A stretch of DNA of 7,029 nt, from the NCBI GenBank assembly GCA_024711185.1, contig JANJTI010000268.1, positions 1 to 7,029 on the forward strand. The letters run 5' to 3'. The position numbers were made by a program, and so were the translations under genes. The notes under the pieces are model-generated. The model saw only the letters and a program-made list of their open reading frames with translations. It was not told the DNA's origin and searched no databases. How positions within the stretch are numbered: position 1 is the stretch's first letter; each line of letters opens with the position of its first letter. The stretch comes from Brevundimonas sp. (GTDB lineage Bacteria > Pseudomonadota > Alphaproteobacteria > Caulobacterales > Caulobacteraceae). This document shows positions 1-6,794 of the stretch, one piece after another.

Positions 1-1
1 C

Positions 2-325
2 ACCGGCCTGTTCATGGTCGGCGGCGGTGTGCCCAAGAACTTTGCCCAGGACACCGTGGTCTGCGCCGAAATCCTGGGCGTCGAGGCCGAGATGCACCGC
101 TATGCGGTCCAGATCACGGTCGCCGATGTGCGCGACGGGGCCTGTTCATCCTCGACGCTCAAGGAGGCCGCCAGCTGGGGCAAGGTCCAGACCACCCATG
201 AGCAGATGGTTTATGCCGAGGCCACGACCGTGGTGCCGCTGATCGGTTCGGACGCCTGGCATCGCGGCGCGTGGAAAGCCCGCGAGCCGCGGCGCTGGCA
301 GAAGCTGTTCGAAAAGCAGGGCTGA
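2..325 (+). CDS. Deoxyhypusine synthase-family protein (probable homospermidine-type polyamine synthase), 3' part
   Basis: Partial gene: the window opens inside it and only the last 107 residues are present, against roughly 350 for the family. Visible are the glycine-rich motif GGGVPKNF (residues 7-14), whose lysine lies where the family carries the active-site lysine that forms the enzyme-imine intermediate, and the conserved stretch ITVADVRDGACSSSTLKEA followed by SWGKV. The eukaryotic enzyme moves the aminobutyl group of spermidine onto eIF5A. Bacteria lack eIF5A, and bacterial homologues studied so far make polyamines, such as homospermidine from spermidine and putrescine, or a bis-guanidino triamine from agmatine. 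The exact substrate cannot be decided here. The agmatine-to-putrescine genes at 2148-4021 support a polyamine role. The family assignment is firm; the reaction is inferred. The gene ends just before a strong terminator, so it is the last gene of its transcript. Confidence 0.9.
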   Translation, partial: TGLFMVGGGVPKNFAQDTVVCAEILGVEAEMHRYAVQITVADVRDGACSSSTLKEAASWGKVQTTHEQMVYAEATTVVPLIGSDAWHRGAWKAREPRRWQKLFEKQG

Positions 326-329
326 AAGC

Positions 330-361
330 GGGGCCGGGAGATATCTCCCGGCCCCTTCTTC
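330..361 (+). terminator. Rho-independent terminator after the DHS-family gene
   Basis: A perfect 26-base palindrome at 330-355 has 11-base arms (GGGGCCGGGAG and CTCCCGGCCCC) and loop ATAT. It starts four bases after the TGA stop and is followed by TTCTTC. The T-tract is short and interrupted, as often seen in GC-rich genomes. No T-run lies on the other side, so it mainly serves the + strand. Confidence 0.8.
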
Positions 362-367
362 ACGCGC

Positions 368-395
368 GGAACCGGGCGCAGCGCCGACCGCTTTC
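368..395 (+). promoter_or_regulatory. Possible EcfG-type (general stress response) promoter
   Basis: GGAACC at 368-373 matches the -35 element of alphaproteobacterial EcfG sigma factors (SigT of Caulobacter, RpoE2 of Sinorhizobium). It is followed at the right distance by GCTTTC (390-395); 19 bases separate GGAAC from the TT pair. Transcription would start near 400, leaving a leader of about 18 bases that holds the ribosome binding site of the 419 gene. The -10 side is an imperfect match (CGTT expected). The match is seen in the sequence; the function is inferred. Confidence 0.35.
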
Positions 396-418
396 TCCCG
401 CGAAGGAGAACCGCAGCC

Positions 419-748
419 ATGATGCAGCAATCGTCGCAGACCGGGGACGCCCGCGAGGCCGAGGACATGGGCGAGAAGCCCGATCTGGGCCGCACGCCCG
501 ACGCCCTCACCGAAGCCCTGTCGGGCAGCGACCAGGGCTCCGACACGCGCGCCGGCTCGCTCCGCGGCGGCTCGGCCTCCGGTTCCGAGGCCGACCCCGA
601 CCAGGACGCCATCAATGAATCCCTGGCCACCGAAGGGATGGCGGGCGGGTTCCAGGGGCCCCAGGGGGATCCGGCCGAGGGCAAGACCACGGTCAACGAC
701 CGCCCCGCCAATGCGCCCGGGGACGAGGCGGACGCCCCCACGGGCTGA
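419..748 (+). CDS. Small acidic, probably disordered protein of unknown function
   Basis: A 109-residue protein I do not recognise. It is rich in Asp, Glu, Gly, Ser, Ala and Pro, with very few aromatic or long hydrophobic residues (one Phe, no Trp, Tyr or Cys). It has no signal peptide, membrane segment or known domain, so it is probably soluble and intrinsically disordered. The start is well set: AAGGAG at 403-408 lies ten bases before the first of two adjacent ATG codons. It stands alone between the terminator at 330-361 and the lipoprotein gene at 836, with a possible EcfG-type promoter just upstream. Small hydrophilic proteins are common in alphaproteobacterial general stress regulons, which would fit, but this is inference. 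Coding status rests on the good ribosome binding site and an uninterrupted frame with biased composition. Confidence 0.72.
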   Translation: MMQQSSQTGDAREAEDMGEKPDLGRTPDALTEALSGSDQGSDTRAGSLRGGSASGSEADPDQDAINESLATEGMAGGFQGPQGDPAEGKTTVNDRPANAPGDEADAPTG

Positions 749-835
749 TCCGGCCACGGGCGCCGCCTTGCCGCCGCCGCATGCTTGCGCCACGGTGAAG
801 CCAACAACGACAGTCTCTTCGAGGACGACAACGGG

Positions 836-1360
836 ATGAAGCGCTTGCTTGCGGCCGCCGGTCTATCGGCGGCCCTGGTCACGACCGGGTGCAGCCAGTC
901 GGACGACGCGGGCCCGCCGGCGGCGACGGACAGTGCGGCCGGCGTCGTCGCGGAAGCCTCGACCGGTGGGGCGACCGCCGGGGTCGACGGCCCTGCGGCC
1001 CCCACGGGCGCTACTGGGACTCCGGCAGGAGCGCCCGCCGCCGCGGGCGCCCCTGCGTTCGCTGTGATCTACCCCGGCGGGGTCCCCAAGGGCGAACCTG
1101 TCTCGGCCCGGGGTCCCGCCGGCCCCGGCGGCACGCTCGAGTTCACCACCGAGGCGAGTCCGGACGAGGTCATCGCCTTCTACCGCCAGCGGGCGGAAGC
1201 GGCGGGCCTGAAGGCCATCACGAGTCTGAATCGGGACGGCGCGCGCGGCTACGCCGCCGGTGACGGCGCCGACGGACGGGGTCAGATGCTCAACGTGGTG
1301 GCCACCCCCGTCGAGAACGGCCCCACCGACGTCCTGCTGATGTGGTCCAGCGGGCGGTGA
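836..1360 (+). CDS. Lipoprotein with C-terminal domain of unknown function
   Basis: A 174-residue predicted lipoprotein. Residues 1-18 form a signal peptide (MKRLLAAAG, then a hydrophobic core) ending in TTGC, with Cys19 as the lipidated residue. Ser at +2 favours sorting to the outer membrane. Residues 20 to about 73 are a low-complexity Ala/Gly/Pro/Thr linker. Residues 75-174 look folded: a YPGG motif near 79, a helix DEVIAFYRQRAEAAGL, and a closing strand DVLLMWSS. I know of similar small periplasmic-facing domains in Caulobacterales but can give no function. ATG 836 is preferred because GAGGA (821-825) sits ten bases upstream and the signal peptide then begins at residue 1; the frame also extends upstream to a TTG at 785. 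The stop overlaps the next start (GTGA, 1357-1360), so the two lipoproteins are probably translationally coupled. Confidence 0.8.
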   Translation: MKRLLAAAGLSAALVTTGCSQSDDAGPPAATDSAAGVVAEASTGGATAGVDGPAAPTGATGTPAGAPAAAGAPAFAVIYPGGVPKGEPVSARGPAGPGGTLEFTTEASPDEVIAFYRQRAEAAGLKAITSLNRDGARGYAAGDGADGRGQMLNVVATPVENGPTDVLLMWSSGR

Positions 1361-2151
1361 TCCGGCGGGCGGCCGTCGCGGCCGTCGCCGCCCTGCTGGC
1401 CGGGTGCGCCGCCGCGGGCGGCGCGGCTGGGCCTGCGACCGCCCCCGGGGGGTACCTCTCCCCGGCCGCGCTGGAGGCGTTGACGGTGGCTCCCGCGGCG
1501 GATCCCGACCTGGACGGACTCGCCGGGCTTCCGCCCGTCGCTCCGGGTTCCGACCGGTGGTGGATGGCGACCGCGCATGCGGAGCTGCGGCCGCCGTGGG
1601 CGCCCCAGCATTTCGACTGCGTGCTGCACACCCGTCTGGCCGACCGGCCGCGCCCCGCCCTCGCGCGCGTCATGGGCCGGCTGACAGCCGACGTCACCGC
1701 CCTCGCCCGCCAGCGCCCCTCCACAGGCGGCGTCGCGGGGGTCCGTCCCTTCGAGGCGACCCTCGGCCTGGAGCCCTGTGAACGCCTCCCGGCCGCCGGC
1801 CGGACCAACGGCGCATCCCCGGCGACGGGGGCGGTGCTGGCCGGGGCGTACGGAGAAATGTTCGCCGCCCTTGTTCCGGAGGCCGCGGGCGAGGTTCGCC
1901 GGACAGCCAGGGAGATCGGCTGGAGCCGGGCGGTGTGCCGCATGAACTGGCCGGCCGAAGTCGAAGCGGGGCTGGATACGGGCGCTCGGCTTTTCGCGGC
2001 GGCGGCGGCGCAGCCGGACTTCGCTCCCGAACTCGAGGGGGCCCGGGTCGAAGTCGCCGCGGCTCGCGCCGAAGGCCTGTCAAGCGCCGCCTGCGCGGCC
2101 GAGCGTCGGGCCCTGCGCCAGTGGAGCGCGCCGGCGGCCGCCTCGTCCTAG
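1357..2151 (+). CDS. PAP2/class A acid phosphatase-like lipoprotein with a degenerate active site (predicted pseudophosphatase)
   Basis: A 264-residue predicted lipoprotein. The signal peptide is MIRRAAVAAVAALLAGC, with lipobox LAGC and Cys17; Ala at +2 favours the outer membrane. The rest follows the layout of PhoN-type class A acid phosphatases: a YLSPAALEAL opening, FDC near 88, RPF at 130-132, then helices and SRAVCRMNWPAEVEAG from 190. The family signature is K-x6-RP, PSGH, SR-x5-H-x3-D. Here the Lys is Thr123, PSGH is PATG (155-158), the nucleophile His is Asn197 and the final Asp is Glu201; only Arg130 and Arg191 remain. Phosphatase activity is therefore unlikely, and a binding or structural role is more probable. 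GTG 1357 is chosen over GTG 1342 because it gives the GTGA overlap with the upstream stop and a normal signal peptide. Its TAG interlocks with the opposite-strand aguB stop (CTAG, 2148-2151). Confidence 0.78.
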   Translation: MIRRAAVAAVAALLAGCAAAGGAAGPATAPGGYLSPAALEALTVAPAADPDLDGLAGLPPVAPGSDRWWMATAHAELRPPWAPQHFDCVLHTRLADRPRPALARVMGRLTADVTALARQRPSTGGVAGVRPFEATLGLEPCERLPAAGRTNGASPATGAVLAGAYGEMFAALVPEAAGEVRRTAREIGWSRAVCRMNWPAEVEAGLDTGARLFAAAAAQPDFAPELEGARVEVAAARAEGLSSAACAAERRALRQWSAPAAASS

Positions 2152-3017
2152 GCGGGACGGGGCCCGACGAGGGAGCCGTAGAGGTCGGTGCGGCGATCCC
2201 GGAAGAAGCCCCAGGCGGCGCGGTGGCGGTCGATGTAGTCAAGGTCGAAGGTGTGGACCAGCACGCCCTCCTCGTCCCGCCCCAGCGCCTCGACCAGATC
2301 GCCGCGGTGGTCGGCGATGAAGGAGGAGCCGTAGAAGACCTGCCCCACCTCGGTGGCGTGTTCGGCCCCGGTGCGGTTGGCGCCGACGACCGGCACGACG
2401 TTCGACACGGCGTGGCCCTGCATGGCGCGCCGCCACGGATCGGCGGTGTCCAGCTCCTTGTCGTGCGGCTCCGAGCCGATGGCGGTCGGATACATCAGCA
2501 CCTCGGCGCCCTGCAGCATCATGGCGCGGGCGGTCTCGGGGTACCACTGATCCCAGCAGATGCCGACGCCGACGCGGCCGTGGCGGGTGTTCCAGACCCT
2601 GAAGCCGGTATCGCCCGGCCGGAAATAGTACTTCTCCTGATAGCCCGGACCGTCGGGAATATGGCTCTTGCGATAGACCCCCATGGCCGAGCCGTCGGCG
2701 TCCAGCATGACCATGCTGTTGAAGTAGTGCGGCCCCTCGCGCTCGAAGATGGACACCGGAACGGCCACGCCCAGCTCAGCCGCCACGGGCTGCAGGGCGG
2801 TCACGCAGGGGTGCTCGCGCCACGGGTACGCCGTGCCGAACCACTTCTCCTCCTGGGAGACGCAGAAGTAGGGCCCCTGGAACAGCTCGGACGGCAGGAT
2901 CACCTGCGCGCCGCGGCCCGCAGCCTCGCGGACGAGCGCGATGGTCTTGTCGATGTTCGCCTGCATGTCCTCGCCGTAGGAGGTCTGGATGGCGGCGACC
3001 GAGAGGGTGCGGGGCAT
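2148..3017 (-). CDS. aguB: N-carbamoylputrescine amidase
   Basis: A 289-residue cytoplasmic enzyme of the nitrilase superfamily that hydrolyses N-carbamoylputrescine to putrescine, CO2 and ammonia, the last step of the agmatine route. The Glu-Lys-Cys triad is clear: Glu44 in LPSELFQGPYF, Lys117 in YRKSHIPDGPGY and Cys154 in GICWDQWYPE. The segments around Lys117, with YFRPGDTGF, and the C-terminal AAWGFFRDRRTDLY are typical of the AguB subfamily rather than of other nitrilases, and the length is normal. The reading frame extends far upstream, but the start at 3017 fits the N-terminus RTLSVAAIQTS and shares one base with the aguA stop (TGATG), so it is probably translated by coupling from aguA. 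Its stop codon interlocks tail-to-tail with the PAP2-like gene, leaving no room for a separate terminator. Confidence 0.95.
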   Translation of the reverse strand: MPRTLSVAAIQTSYGEDMQANIDKTIALVREAAGRGAQVILPSELFQGPYFCVSQEEKWFGTAYPWREHPCVTALQPVAAELGVAVPVSIFEREGPHYFNSMVMLDADGSAMGVYRKSHIPDGPGYQEKYYFRPGDTGFRVWNTRHGRVGVGICWDQWYPETARAMMLQGAEVLMYPTAIGSEPHDKELDTADPWRRAMQGHAVSNVVPVVGANRTGAEHATEVGQVFYGSSFIADHRGDLVEALGRDEEGVLVHTFDLDYIDRHRAAWGFFRDRRTDLYGSLVGPRPA

Positions 3018-4021
3018 CAGGCCGGCTCCTGCTGGGAGATGCAGTGGAAGGATCCGCCCCCGGAAAGGATGGCGAGCGAGGGGAGCGGGATGATCTCGCG
3101 GTCCGGGAAGACGGTGGCGAGGCCTTCGCAGGTGAGGCGGGCGGCCGTTTCGTCGCCGTAGGTCGGGACGATGACAGCGCCGTTGGCGATGAGGAAGTTC
3201 ATATGGCTGGCGGGGATCGGCCGTTCGTCCTCGTCGCCGACGAACCCCGGCGACGGCAGCCGCAGCACCTTGATCGGCCGCCCTTCGGCGTCCGTCATCT
3301 GCGACAGGTCGCGGGCCACGGCATCGTAGACCTCGTCGTTGGGATCGCCCCGGCCCCAGGCGACGGGACAGGCCACCACCCCGGGGGCGACGAAGCGCGC
3401 GAGGTTGTCCACGTGGCCGTCGGTGTGGTCGTTGAGCAGGCCGTCGCCGAGCCAGAGCACCTTGCGGGCCGCCAGGGCTTCGCCCAGCGCCGCCTCGGCG
3501 GCCGCCTCGGTCCAGCCGGCGTTGCGGTTGGGGTTCAGCAGGCACTGGCGCGTGGTGAGGATGGTCCCCTCCCCGTCGTGGTCCAGCGCCCCGCCCTCGA
3601 GAACGAAGTCGTGGCGGTCCAGCGGGGTGGCCGAGGCCGCCCCGATCTGGTCGGCCACCGTGTCGTCGTGCTCGAGCTCGTACTTGCCGCCCCAGCCGTT
3701 GAAGCGGAACGCGGCGCCCCGGACGGAGCCCTCGCCGAAGATCGGACCGGTGTCGCGCAGCCAGATGTCGCCAAACCGGCCGTCGACCACCTCGACGTTC
3801 TCCACACTGGCGAAGCGGGATCGGGCGGCCGCCAAAGCCCCGGGCTTGCCGACCATCAGCTTCACCCGTTCGCGGCCGGGGCCGGCGAGGGCGCGGACGA
3901 GGGCCTCGACTTCGGCCTGGGCCGGATCGAGGTTCTGCTCCCACAGTTCGTCGTGGCTGGGCCAGCCGACCCACATCGCCCGGTGCGGCGACCATTCGGC
4001 GGGAACGAAGCGGCTGGTCAT
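3017..4021 (-). CDS. aguA: Agmatine deiminase
   Basis: A 334-residue cytoplasmic enzyme of the peptidyl-arginine-deiminase (PPAD-type) family that converts agmatine to N-carbamoylputrescine and ammonia. Family motifs in order are PAEWSPHRAMWVGWP (7-21), GDIWLRDTGP (84-93), FNGWGGKY (107-114), EGGALDHDGEGT (142-153), the catalytic-histidine segment NDHTDGHVDN (197-206), and GGGSFHCISQQEPA at the C-terminus with nucleophile Cys327. All expected active-site blocks are intact. The start at 4021 places the conserved N-terminus at residue 7, with GAGG about twelve bases upstream. An ATG at 4033 has that GAGG directly against it, leaving no spacing, so I reject it; a longer frame to 4123 has no family similarity. 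First gene of an aguA-aguB operon; its product feeds AguB. Confidence 0.95.
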   Translation of the reverse strand: MTSRFVPAEWSPHRAMWVGWPSHDELWEQNLDPAQAEVEALVRALAGPGRERVKLMVGKPGALAAARSRFASVENVEVVDGRFGDIWLRDTGPIFGEGSVRGAAFRFNGWGGKYELEHDDTVADQIGAASATPLDRHDFVLEGGALDHDGEGTILTTRQCLLNPNRNAGWTEAAAEAALGEALAARKVLWLGDGLLNDHTDGHVDNLARFVAPGVVACPVAWGRGDPNDEVYDAVARDLSQMTDAEGRPIKVLRLPSPGFVGDEDERPIPASHMNFLIANGAVIVPTYGDETAARLTCEGLATVFPDREIIPLPSLAILSGGGSFHCISQQEPA

Positions 4022-4058
4022 GGGGGGAGACATCCTCGTCGACGCGGGCGAGCCGGGC

Positions 4059-4087
4059 CAGATAGGCGCACGCGGCCCCGACTTCAA
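4059..4087 (-). promoter_or_regulatory. Possible housekeeping promoter of aguAB
   Basis: Reading leftwards, TTGAAG (4087-4082) and TATCTG (4064-4059) are separated by exactly 17 bases, resembling sigma-70 -35 and -10 elements (4/6 and 3/6 matches). Transcription would start near 4052, about 30 bases before the aguA ATG. It lies between the receptor gene's terminator and aguA, where a promoter is needed. The match is modest. Confidence 0.4.
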
Positions 4088-4126
4088 TGTCCTCCGGGGC
4101 GGCCAGGCTCCGGCAGGGCGCACAGG

Positions 4127-4156
4127 AAAAGGGGCGGCCCGTCGCCGGACCGCCCC
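4127..4156 (-). terminator. Rho-independent terminator of the TonB-dependent receptor gene
   Basis: On the - strand, GGGGCGGTCC, loop GGCGAC, then GGGCCGCCCC forms a 10-bp stem with one T-G wobble, followed by TTTT. It begins 24 bases past the receptor stop at 4180 and separates that gene from aguAB. Confidence 0.8.
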
Positions 4157-4179
4157 CTCAGTCTGGACTGCGTGGGACC

Positions 4180-6702
4180 TTAGAAGGCCATCCGCAGGGT
4201 GCCGACGATCGTGCGCGGGGCGCCGATCTGGGCGAACGGGCGGCTGTAGCCCAGTTGGCCCGGCGTCGCCGACGAACGGGTGCCGAGGCCGCCGTAGTAC
4301 TTCTCGTCGAACAGGTTGGTGACGTTCAGCTGGAAGAAGGTGCCCTCGTAGCCCAGCGGCGCGAAGTCGATGCGGGCGTCGGCGTCGACCACGGTGAAGG
4401 CGTCGTCCTTCAGGTCGTTGACGTCGGTGATCCAGCGCTCGCCCGTGTGCTTGGCCTGAAGGCCGGCCGAGAACATGTCGTTGAACTCGTAGTTCGCCCG
4501 GAAGGCGAACATCATGTCCGGGGTCTCCACCAGTTCCTTGCCGGCGGTCGGCAGACGGGCGCCAGCGGCGTTGAACACGTAGTCGTCCTGGAGTTCGCCG
4601 CGCAGGAACGAGGCCGAAGCGTAGAGGCTCAGGGCCTCGATCGGCGACCAGCCCACCGAGCCTTCCAGACCGCGCAGCTCGACCGAGCCCACGTTCCGGT
4701 CGACGAAGGTGTCCAGAACCTCGTCATAGGTGTTGACGATGCGGTTGTCGTAGTTGGTCATGAAGGCCGCGACCTGGGCCACCAGCGTCGGCGCCGTGAA
4801 GCGGTAGCCGACGTCGAAGGTCTGGGTCGATTCCGGCTGCACGGTCGGGTTGCCGATCGAGCCGTCCGCCAGACGCCGCACGGTGTACAGGCTGTCCGTG
4901 CGCGGCGCCGAGAGGTTCTCGGCATAGCTGGCGTAGACCGAGTGGCCGTCGCCGAAGCGGTAGGTGGCGCCGACGTTGGGCAGAACGTCGTCGTACTTCA
5001 GGGTGCGCGAGTAGGGGGTGATATACTGGGTCGTGCCGCGTCCCGCGAAGGTCACGTTGCCGTTGGCCAGCGGCGCGTTCGGCACCTCGGTGGTGCAGAG
5101 CACGTTCGACGACGCGTTCTGCGAGTAGCAGAACTGGTTCAGCTCACGCTCGAAGAACGGCGCGCGGACGCCGAGCGACACCGTCAGGGCGTCGTCCATG
5201 AACTGGCCGCGATACTCGAACGAGAACTGGTTCAGCGTCGCGTACGACAGGCGGTCGCGGGACTGCAGGTTGTAGCCGTCCAGGTTGATGACCCGGTTGG
5301 CCTCGTCGTTGCGGCCGCCGAACCAGTCACGGAAGCGGGGGTTCGACGGGTTCTCGAAGTTGACGAAGCCGTACTGGCCGTACTGGCGGTGACGACCCCA
5401 GTCCCACGCATAGGCGGCGCGCAGGCGATGGTCGTCGCTCAGATCCCAGATCAGCGAGGTGTTGACGCCGTACCGGTGGGTGTTGGTGTTCGACGGCGTC
5501 ATGACGCGGACGCGGTCAAGCGTGTCGCCGTCGCCGTTCAGGTCGACGCCGCCCGTGGTCTTGGTGCCGCGCAGCAGACGATCGGTCTCGGAGAGAACCG
5601 TCTGTTGGGTGCCGCCGTTGGCGAGGGTGTACTGGAACGACGGGTCGAAGGTGAACACCACGCCGTCGGCGAGGGTGAAGCGCGAGTTGCCGCGGATGTT
5701 GCCGGTGTTCGAGGGGTTGATGCGCAGGCCGTAGAAGTTCGAGCCGTTGACGTCGTTGTCGGCCACGCCGGTGCGGAAGGTCGGAGCGGTGTAGGTGGTG
5801 TCGAAATCGACTTCCCACCCGCGCGGGTCGTCGACGACCTGGTCGTTGCAGACCACGGTCCGGGCGACGTCGCAGAAGCCGGTCGCGGTGCGCAGGTTCG
5901 GGCCGTTGTAGTTGTTGTTGCGGTTCTCGTTGTAGTGACCCGACAGGGCGACGAAGTCGCCATTGTCGCCGAGCGGCTGATAGATCCGGGCGTTCCACTG
6001 GTCCTTGCGGATCTCGCCGAGGCCCTTGAACTTGTCGTAGTCGGTGCCCGAGTAGGAGAACCAGGCCGAGGTCCCCATCGGCCCGAACTCGCCGGTGTCG
6101 ATCAGGAACATGAAGCGCTGGTAGTCGAAGCTGCCGAACGAGGCTTGGCCCCAGCCGCCGAACTCGCGGGCCGGACGGCGGGTCACGTAGTTGATGGTGC
6201 CGCCGGTGGCCGAGGCGGTCGGGCTGTCGACGTCGGTCGTGCCGGTGTTGACCGAGGCGCGCTCGATCAGTTCCGGATCCATCTGCTGGTTGGTGTAGGT
6301 GGCGTAGTTGCCGGTGTCGTTGAGCGGGATGCCGTCGAAGGTCAGCGACACGCGGTTGCCGTCGAAGCCGCGCAGGCGAATGCTGCCGCCCGAGGAGCCA
6401 TAGGGGTCGGCGTTGGTGAAGCTGAGACCCGGGGTCAGGTTCAGGGTCTGGAGGATGGTCTGGCCGGGGGTCTGCGTGGCGATGAACTCCTGGTTCACCG
6501 TATTGCGGGTCTTGGCCACGGTTTCGGCGACGGCCAGGCCGTCGATGTTGCGCGGACCGCGCGCGCCGGTGACCACCACCTCGCCGAGGCGGGTGGCTTC
6601 GGTGGCCTCGGTGCCGGTCGACTGGGCCGAGGCGGCGCCGGCGGCCATCAGGCCGGTGAAGAGGGCGGTGGTCGCCCAGAACACGCGTTTGCGGCTCGTC
6701 AT
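4180..6702 (-). CDS. TonB-dependent outer-membrane receptor, probably phosphate-starvation controlled
   Basis: An 840-residue outer-membrane active transporter. Residues 1-26 are a signal peptide (cut after ASA, before QS). A TonB-box-like EVVVTG lies at 41-46. The plug runs to about 177, with IRLRGFDGNRVSLTFDGIPL (108-127) and GGTINYVTRRP (167-177). The rest is a 22-strand-type barrel with alternating aromatic strands, the late NVTNLFDEKYYGG block and a terminal Phe. Two cysteine pairs (277/285 and 525/536) probably form loop disulfides. DLNGDGDTLD at 387-396 resembles a calcium-binding loop. The substrate is not evident; the upstream PhoB box suggests a phosphate-containing compound. Start 6702 gives a clean signal peptide, with GGGGA nine bases upstream. 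The gene has its own terminator at 4127-4156. Confidence 0.95.
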   Translation of the reverse strand: MTSRKRVFWATTALFTGLMAAGAASAQSTGTEATEATRLGEVVVTGARGPRNIDGLAVAETVAKTRNTVNQEFIATQTPGQTILQTLNLTPGLSFTNADPYGSSGGSIRLRGFDGNRVSLTFDGIPLNDTGNYATYTNQQMDPELIERASVNTGTTDVDSPTASATGGTINYVTRRPAREFGGWGQASFGSFDYQRFMFLIDTGEFGPMGTSAWFSYSGTDYDKFKGLGEIRKDQWNARIYQPLGDNGDFVALSGHYNENRNNNYNGPNLRTATGFCDVARTVVCNDQVVDDPRGWEVDFDTTYTAPTFRTGVADNDVNGSNFYGLRINPSNTGNIRGNSRFTLADGVVFTFDPSFQYTLANGGTQQTVLSETDRLLRGTKTTGGVDLNGDGDTLDRVRVMTPSNTNTHRYGVNTSLIWDLSDDHRLRAAYAWDWGRHRQYGQYGFVNFENPSNPRFRDWFGGRNDEANRVINLDGYNLQSRDRLSYATLNQFSFEYRGQFMDDALTVSLGVRAPFFERELNQFCYSQNASSNVLCTTEVPNAPLANGNVTFAGRGTTQYITPYSRTLKYDDVLPNVGATYRFGDGHSVYASYAENLSAPRTDSLYTVRRLADGSIGNPTVQPESTQTFDVGYRFTAPTLVAQVAAFMTNYDNRIVNTYDEVLDTFVDRNVGSVELRGLEGSVGWSPIEALSLYASASFLRGELQDDYVFNAAGARLPTAGKELVETPDMMFAFRANYEFNDMFSAGLQAKHTGERWITDVNDLKDDAFTVVDADARIDFAPLGYEGTFFQLNVTNLFDEKYYGGLGTRSSATPGQLGYSRPFAQIGAPRTIVGTLRMAF

Positions 6703-6724
6703 TGAGATCTGTCCCCGATGGTTT

Positions 6725-6757
6725 GGGCGAAAGCGCCCGCCGGCCGGCGGCGGCCGG
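6725..6757 (-). promoter_or_regulatory. Structured GC-rich leader of the receptor mRNA
   Basis: Two inverted repeats lie just upstream of the receptor's ribosome binding site. One is CGGCC/GGCCG with a 6-base loop within 6741-6757; the other is GGGCG/CGCCC with loop CTTT at 6725-6738. Neither is followed by a T-run, so they are not terminators. They may only reflect high GC content; a role in translation or mRNA stability is a guess. Confidence 0.25.
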
Positions 6758-6794
6758 TCGAAATCACGCCCCCTCTAGGCGCGCCTTCGGAAAG

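Noticed and set aside
330..355. Perfect 26-base palindrome as a repressor operator
   Set aside because: Its position right after a stop codon, very stable stem and following T-rich tract fit a terminator better.
785..835. TTG start giving the first lipoprotein 17 extra residues
   Set aside because: It would bury the signal peptide behind a polar acidic stretch; ATG 836 has a well-placed GAGGA.
1935..3161. A 408-residue + frame running through the end of the PAP2-like gene and aguB
   Set aside because: It overlaps two genes with clear family motifs, and its composition is that of an antisense shadow.
3018..3995. Long upstream extension of the aguB frame across aguA
   Set aside because: This part is out of frame with the conserved aguA protein and is Arg/Gly/Pro-rich; the nitrilase domain starts at 3017 with the TGATG overlap.
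4087..6705. An 872-residue open frame on + opposite the receptor gene
   Set aside because: It is the shadow of a strongly coding - strand gene: high third-position G/C removes stops from the antisense frame. The product is Val/Gly/Arg-rich with no domain, and no ribosome binding site is evident.
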